DNA of 64,000 nt from an uncultured Actinomyces sp. (GTDB taxonomy: Bacteria; Actinomycetota; Actinomycetes; Actinomycetales; Actinomycetaceae): assembly GCA_900541895.1 (NCBI GenBank), contig UWSI01000004.1:18675-82674 (forward strand). Direction: 5' to 3'. The stretch's first letter is position 1. Every line of letters starts with the position of its first letter. Below, one piece after another: positions 60,687 to 64,000 of the stretch. The notes beneath the pieces are model-generated. The model did no database searches, was not told the DNA's origin, and worked only from the letters and a program-made list of their open reading frames with translations. The position numbers and the translations under genes are program-made.

Positions 60687-60920
60687 ATGAACCCGAATCA
60701 GGCTCTTTCCGGCCTCGTCCGCGATTGGATGAAGCGCCAGAGGCTTAGCACGCGAGCCGCTGCGAAGCGTCTCGGGATGGCCGAGATGAGCCTGTGGCGT
60801 CGTATTCACGGTCATCGCCAGTGGCGTGCAGATGAGCTGATGAGGCTCAGCGATGAGGGGATTCACATCTCTAGCGAGCTTTTCCACTCTCTCGTTGACG
60901 AGGAGGAGGTCTCAGCATGA
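60687..60920 (+). CDS. Small HTH protein of the element
   Basis: A 77-aa protein with an XRE-like HTH: LVRDWMKRQRLSTRAAAKRLGMAEMSLWRRIHGHRQWRADELMRLSDEG. AGGAGT precedes the ATG at 60687. It is a second or third small DNA-binding regulator in the early region, overlapping the WhiB-like start by ATGA. Confidence 0.75.
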   Translation: MNPNQALSGLVRDWMKRQRLSTRAAAKRLGMAEMSLWRRIHGHRQWRADELMRLSDEGIHISSELFHSLVDEEEVSA

Positions 60921-61208
60921 GCGAGCAGAAGAGCACCGGGGAGTGGCGAGAAAATGCGCTGTGCAGGCGTCTTGGCCTACCGACGGACATTTTTTTTCGA
61001 GGGGCCGATGTACGAACCGATCACAGCAATGCAAGCATGCAGGAATTGCCCGGTAAGTCGCGAGTGCCTCGAGGACCAGCTTAGGTATGAGGCGCGCGGT
61101 ACTGCGCAGACTGCGGGGATTTTCGGAGGTCTGACAGCTGTCCAGCGAGGCCCGCTGCGTAAGCAGCTTCGGGAAGCAAGGAAAGAAGCAAGAAAGGGGA
61201 CACTTTGA
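60917..61208 (+). pseudogene. WhiB-like gene split by a T8 run (frameshift)
   Basis: From ATG 60917 the frame gives 27 residues with WRENALC (Cys16) and then meets eight T (60990-60997) and continues out of frame. The frame after one T less gives EGPMYEPITAMQACRNCPVSREC...GIFGGLTAVQR, supplying Cys41, Cys44 and Cys50 and the G-[IV]-[FW]-GG turn of Wbl proteins. Joined with seven T the gene is 291 nt, exactly 96 aa plus stop. Options are a true mutation, a sequencing error, or slippage at T8 during transcription or translation. The upstream and downstream halves both keep ATGA-type overlaps, so the operon layout is intact. Confidence 0.8.
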
Positions 61209-61648
61209 TGAGCCGCGGAAAAGTTTACATCTCAGGGCCTATCACGGGGATCGATTTCGGGAATCGTTTCGCTTTCTCGTGCGCGCGCAGCGCGCTGGAG
61301 CTGTGCGGGTACGAGGCAGTCGATCCGAGCGAGGTGCAGCTCGCCGACGATGCATCGTGGGCGGATTACATGAAGGCGGATCTGAAGCTACTGCTCGACT
61401 GCGATTACATCTACATGCTCGAGGGCTGGGAAGACTCTAAGGGAGCGCGCATCGAGCGCGAGCTCGCAGAGAATCTCGGGATCGAGGAAATCGACCTCGA
61501 CCAAGAGTGCGAGCGTGCCAAGCACCGAGCGGGTGAAGACCTCGACGTCGATGAGTACTACGACCTACAGATCACGATGGGATTCGCCAACGTCGCGAAG
61601 CGCCTCGCTGCAGCAATCTCTCGCCTTGAGGAGGGGGAAACCCGATGA
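61208..61648 (+). CDS. DUF4406 protein (nucleoside deoxyribosyltransferase-like)
   Basis: A 146-aa protein. [19 protein letters not shown] at the start is the phage DUF4406 motif, and [42 protein letters not shown] the second. The fold is that of nucleoside 2-deoxyribosyltransferases, so a role in nucleotide metabolism or a nucleotide-derived signal is likely. The start overlaps the WhiB-like stop by one base. It overlaps ssb by ATGA. Confidence 0.85.
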   Translation: MSRGKVYISGPITGIDFGNRFAFSCARSALELCGYEAVDPSEVQLADDASWADYMKADLKLLLDCDYIYMLEGWEDSKGARIERELAENLGIEEIDLDQECERAKHRAGEDLDVDEYYDLQITMGFANVAKRLAAAISRLEEGETR

Positions 61649-62139
61649 GCGGAGAAACCGTCATCACAATCGTTGGTAATTTGACCGCTGATCCGGAGCT
61701 GCGTTGGACGCAGAGCGGAAGCCCGGTTGCGTCTTTCACGATCGCGTCGACGCCTCGATCGTTTGATCGGCAGTCGGGCGAATGGAAGGACGGGGAGACC
61801 CTGTTCATGCGCTGCACAGCGTGGCGCGAAATGGCTGAAAACATCGCCGAGAGCCTTCGCAAGGGCATGCGGACTGTGATCCGTGGACGGCTCGTGCAGC
61901 GGTCTTTCGAGACCCGTGAGGGCGATCGACGCACTGTCGTCGAGCTGCAAGCCGACGAGGTGGGCGTCTCGCTGCGTCACGCGCGGGCACAGGTCACACG
62001 CACAGGCGGTCAAGGCCAACAGGGCCAGCCCGCAGCTGGATCGGCCTTCGCTACCGCGCGTGCTCCTGCGGGGAAGGAATCGTCTACCGGATCGGATCCG
62101 TGGGCAGACACTCTCATGCCCTCCGAGCCTCCCTTCTAA
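61645..62139 (+). CDS. ssb: Single-stranded DNA-binding protein
   Basis: A 164-aa SSB. The OB-fold core is [103 protein letters not shown]. The disordered linker ends in the acidic tip MPSEPPF, the contact for replication partners. Its presence shows the element brings its own replication functions. Confidence 0.95.
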   Translation: MSGETVITIVGNLTADPELRWTQSGSPVASFTIASTPRSFDRQSGEWKDGETLFMRCTAWREMAENIAESLRKGMRTVIRGRLVQRSFETREGDRRTVVELQADEVGVSLRHARAQVTRTGGQGQQGQPAAGSAFATARAPAGKESSTGSDPWADTLMPSEPPF

Positions 62140-62159
62140 GCGCGAAGGAGCGCAGACAA

Positions 62160-62549
62160 ATGATTGAGACCCTTTACCTAGTAGTCCCTAAATCTCAGTG
62201 GATTACAGCAAATTTGCGTCTTCATCCGATGGCTCGGGCGAAGCGCGTGCGCGCGTTGCGCAGGCGCACAGCGATCGAGGCGCGCAAGTTAGCGGTCTTC
62301 TCTTTCGACGGTCGTGTACGTATCACTGCGAAGATTTACGCGCGCTCGGCGCGCCGCTTCGACCCCAATAACGCAGCTGACACAACTAAAGCAATGGTCG
62401 ACGGGCTGCGCGACGCAGGCGTGCTCATCGACGACGATCACACTCACGTGATCGGCCCTGATCACAGGTGGGCGGGAGTCGACCGTGATCTCCCTGTCGG
62501 CGCTCACGCTGTCGAGCTGATCATCACCGAGGCAGGCACCGATGACTAG
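62160..62549 (+). CDS. RusA-like Holliday junction resolvase
   Basis: A 129-aa protein starting at ATG after AAGGAG. The block FDPNNAADTTKAMVDGLRDAGVLIDDDHTHVIG carries the RusA acidic residues (DPNN, DDD). The N-terminus is basic. RusA enzymes cut Holliday junctions in phage recombination or replication. It overlaps the next small gene by 8 bp. Confidence 0.82.
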   Translation: MIETLYLVVPKSQWITANLRLHPMARAKRVRALRRRTAIEARKLAVFSFDGRVRITAKIYARSARRFDPNNAADTTKAMVDGLRDAGVLIDDDHTHVIGPDHRWAGVDRDLPVGAHAVELIITEAGTDD

Positions 62550-62712
62550 TAAGACCGAGAGGACCTGCCCTGAGTGCGGTGAAAAAGTCGGTGCTGGAAT
62601 CGTCCGGCATCCCCGGTGCTTCCAGGAAGCTTTGGAAAAGCGCCTCGGCCCGGTGCCCAAAGCGAAGCTCGTGCCAGGGCGAATGTACTGCATGAACGGA
62701 GGAGGGAGGTGA
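62542..62712 (+). CDS. 56-aa protein with a zinc-ribbon-like motif
   Basis: The start TCPECGEKV gives a CxxC knuckle and CFQEAL/MYC further cysteines. It is basic overall and probably nucleic-acid binding. It overlaps RusA by 8 bp. Function is unknown. Confidence 0.6.
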   Translation: MTSKTERTCPECGEKVGAGIVRHPRCFQEALEKRLGPVPKAKLVPGRMYCMNGGGR

Positions 62713-62717
62713 GGCAG

Positions 62718-62813
62718 ATGGAAGTCAAGCAAGACCCGCGCGCTCCAAAGATCTGTGAATCGTGCGGGGGCCTGATCAATCCAACCACAGGCGAATGCCG
62801 ATGCAGCGACTAG
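62718..62813 (+). CDS. 31-aa zinc-ribbon peptide
   Basis: A very short protein (KICESCGGLINPTTGECRCSD) with a CxxC...CxC set that could bind one zinc. It has a strong GGAGGGAGGTGAGG site. Such small ribbons are common before phage replication genes. Confidence 0.5.
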   Translation: MEVKQDPRAPKICESCGGLINPTTGECRCSD

Positions 62814-62846
62814 CAGGAAGATCCAGAAAAGAGAGGAGGAAGCCAG

Positions 62847-64000
62847 ATGTCATGGGTACGTGTAAGCGACGATTCGATGTCTCATCCGCGTCTTATCGAT
62901 GTGTATGAGGTAGAGGAAGCGTCGCAGACGAATCGCCTCGAGATCTTTGGCTTCCTCATGGGCCTGGCTACCTACTCTGCGAAGCAGCTGACAGACGGAA
63001 TCGTGGGCAGGGGCGTGGCCTATAGTCTCACGTCGCCCGATCGTGCCGATCTGCTCCTGCGGGTCTGTGAGGCCCTCGGGCTGCTCGGGTGGGTAGAGAT
63101 CGACGGACAGCGGAAGATCAAGATCTTCACATCTGAAGATTTCATTCACCTCCTGTCTAAAGCGGAGGTGGAGGCTCGTCGGAATCGCAGCCGCGAGAAT
63201 CGAGATCCGAAGCTCAAGAGCGCTGTGATCTACCGCGACGGTGATCTGTGCCGTTACTGCGGGGTCCCTGTCCGATGGACAGGCCCGATTGGATTCAGCT
63301 CAGGCACTCTCGACCACGTCGACCCGACGTCAGTCGGATCGGCAACCGTCGACAAGCTCGTCGTCGCCTGCCATCAGTGCAATAGCAGCAGGCAGGACGC
63401 GCGAGCAGAATTCGACGAAGCCCATCCTCTCCGAGAGGTCCCCGCCGCTCCTTACTACAGTCAGTGGTCGGCAGAATTCCTTAACCGCAACGGCTATGAG
63501 GTCCAGTCTTCCTTGGAACCGCCGAAGCCTATTTCCTCAGACGCGCAGACGACCTGCGCCGTCCCGGGAGAAGCTTCGAGCGTTGATCCGGAAGACACAG
63601 AGCGCGCACAAGCGAGGCGCAGAGTCGATCCCGGCGAGACTGATCATCTCGCGTCCGTGGATCCTCACGCCACGCTGAGCAGTGCTCCCTCAGCCGTGGA
63701 GGTTGATCCCGGCGAGATCGATCATCTCGCGTCCGTGGATCCCTCACGCGAAGACAGAGGGACTCTGCCACCACCGGCTGTGAGTCCGAACCGAGTCCGA
63801 ACCGAGTCCGAACTAAGTCCGGACTCGAGTCCGACCGTGAGGGGTATCAAAGCGAATTCTCTCGGGTCGGGTCGGGTCGGGTCGGGTAGTAACCGGGTAG
63901 AGACCGGGCAGAGACCGGGCAGGGCAGAGACCGGGTCGGGTAGAGACCGGGTAGAGACCGGGCAGAGACCGGGCAGGGCAGAGACCGGGTCGGGTAGAGA
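62847..64000 (+). CDS. Winged-helix/HNH protein with internal repeats (3' end outside window)
   Basis: The frame is open from ATG 62847 (GAGAGGAGGAAGCC upstream) to the end of the window, at least 384 residues. Residues 1-95 (SWVRVSDDSMSHPRLIDVYEVE...ALGLLGWVEIDGQRKIKIF) resemble the winged-helix N-terminus of phage replisome organisers. Residues 125-185 hold an HNH domain (CRYCGVPV...LDHVDP...ACHQCNSSRQ) with a CxxC/CxxC zinc site. The rest is low complexity and encoded by DNA repeats of 11, 41 and 54 bp (63624 onward). The gene follows SSB and RusA, so a replication-initiation role is plausible. Confidence 0.75.
   Translation, partial: MSWVRVSDDSMSHPRLIDVYEVEEASQTNRLEIFGFLMGLATYSAKQLTDGIVGRGVAYSLTSPDRADLLLRVCEALGLLGWVEIDGQRKIKIFTSEDFIHLLSKAEVEARRNRSRENRDPKLKSAVIYRDGDLCRYCGVPVRWTGPIGFSSGTLDHVDPTSVGSATVDKLVVACHQCNSSRQDARAEFDEAHPLREVPAAPYYSQWSAEFLNRNGYEVQSSLEPPKPISSDAQTTCAVPGEASSVDPEDTERAQARRRVDPGETDHLASVDPHATLSSAPSAVEVDPGEIDHLASVDPSREDRGTLPPPAVSPNRVRTESELSPDSSPTVRGIKANSLGSGRVGSGSNRVETGQRPGRAETGSGRDRVETGQRPGRAETGSGR
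63624..63742 (+). repeat. 41-bp repeat, two copies, 78-bp period
   Basis: Copies at 63624-63664 and 63702-63742 match at 38 of 41 positions and encode DPGExDHLASVDP twice. The spacing is 26 codons, so they are in frame. Confidence 0.85.
63782..63836 (+). repeat. 11-bp iterons (GAGTCCGAACC)
   Basis: GAGTCCGAACC at 63782 and 63793, GAGTCCGAACT at 63804, AAGTCCGGACT at 63815, and a fifth AGTCCGA core at 63828. Four lie exactly 11 bp apart, one DNA turn. Because 11 is not a multiple of three, the repeat is conserved as DNA and not as protein. Confidence 0.88.
63864..64000 (+). repeat. GGGTC pentamers then a 54-bp tandem repeat
   Basis: GGGTC runs four times at 63864-63883, then GGGTA. From 63892 a 54-bp unit (ACCGGGTAGAG, ACCGGGCAGAG, ACCGGGCAGGGCAGAG, ACCGGGTCGGGTAGAG; 11+11+16+16) repeats perfectly at 63892-63945 and 63946-63999 and continues past the window. 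Confidence 0.95.

Larger units (their letters stand above)
55088..64000 (+). mobile_element. Prophage or phage-like integrative element, left part
   Basis: Everything from the 3' side of tRNA-Ser to the end of the window looks phage-derived: integrase, toxin-antitoxin pair, ImmA/repressor/Cro switch, HTH excisionase-like gene, WhiB-like gene, DUF4406, SSB, RusA and a winged-helix/HNH gene in a tight early-gene order. No structural genes are reached, so whether it is a full prophage or a satellite cannot be told. The right attachment site is outside the window. Confidence 0.88.

Noticed and set aside
63241..63678. 145-aa frame inside the HNH gene
   Set aside because: Lies wholly within the HNH frame that carries the zinc and HNH residues.
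63864..64000. CRISPR array at the window end
   Set aside because: Units are contiguous 11/16-bp pieces without unique spacers, so this is a tandem repeat.

Overview
The window is about 64 kb from a high-GC actinobacterium. The best fit is Actinomycetaceae (Schaalia/Actinomyces type). This rests on the order dciA-gyrB-gyrA-DUF3566-tRNA-Ile-DLW39-tRNA-Ala, a crp / DUF4177 / whiB4-like / PBP / metallophosphoesterase block and a Tad block arranged as in Mycobacterium, and an oxygen-independent nrdDG reductase fitting a facultative or strict anaerobe. No database search was run, so the genus is inference.

Layout. 0-6.4 kb: replication and topology genes (dciA tail, gyrB, gyrA) and two tRNAs. 6.4-9.9 kb: lipid kinase, serS, HAD phosphatase. 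9.8-12.2 kb: a possible insert holding an alpha/beta hydrolase with a divergent TetR and a RelE-type toxin-antitoxin pair. 12.3-15.7 kb: DUF5926, glycosyltransferase, DUF2079 membrane protein. 15.6-18.8 kb: copper operon csoR-copZ-copA, whose ATPase carries its HMA domain inside the cytoplasmic ATP-binding region instead of at the N-terminus. 18.9-24.4 kb: two paralogous lipase-fold proteins, one behind a WXG-like small protein, on either side of purB. 24.4-33.9 kb: membrane proteins, bile-acid-type symporter, glutamate-cysteine-ligase-like enzyme, glutamine amidotransferase, tRNA-Pro, metallophosphoesterase, class A PBP, WhiB, Crp. 34-42 kb: a hydrolase/membrane-protein operon and a compact Tad pilus operon. 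42-55 kb: MrfA-like helicase, YbjN proteins, PAP2, nrdDG behind paired NrdR-like boxes, LytR_C protein, TetR/MFS pair, NCS2 permease, DUF4190-like protein and tRNA-Ser(GGA).

55.1-64 kb (running off the window) is an integrated phage or phage-like element beside tRNA-Ser. It has an integrase, a VapBC45-like toxin-antitoxin pair, ImmA protease, a repressor/Cro-like divergent switch with a large inverted repeat, and an early-gene run of small proteins: excisionase-like HTH, a WhiB-like gene broken or frameshifted at a T8 run, DUF4406, SSB, RusA and Zn-ribbon peptides. The last gene encodes a winged-helix-like/HNH protein. Its 3' part is packed with 11-bp and 54-bp DNA repeats that look like a replication origin inside the initiator gene.

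The most interesting signals are the relocated metal-binding domain in CopA, the iteron-bearing HNH gene, the T8 frameshift in the phage WhiB gene, the lipase/WXG-like locus, and a perfect 16-bp hairpin inside the start of tadE.
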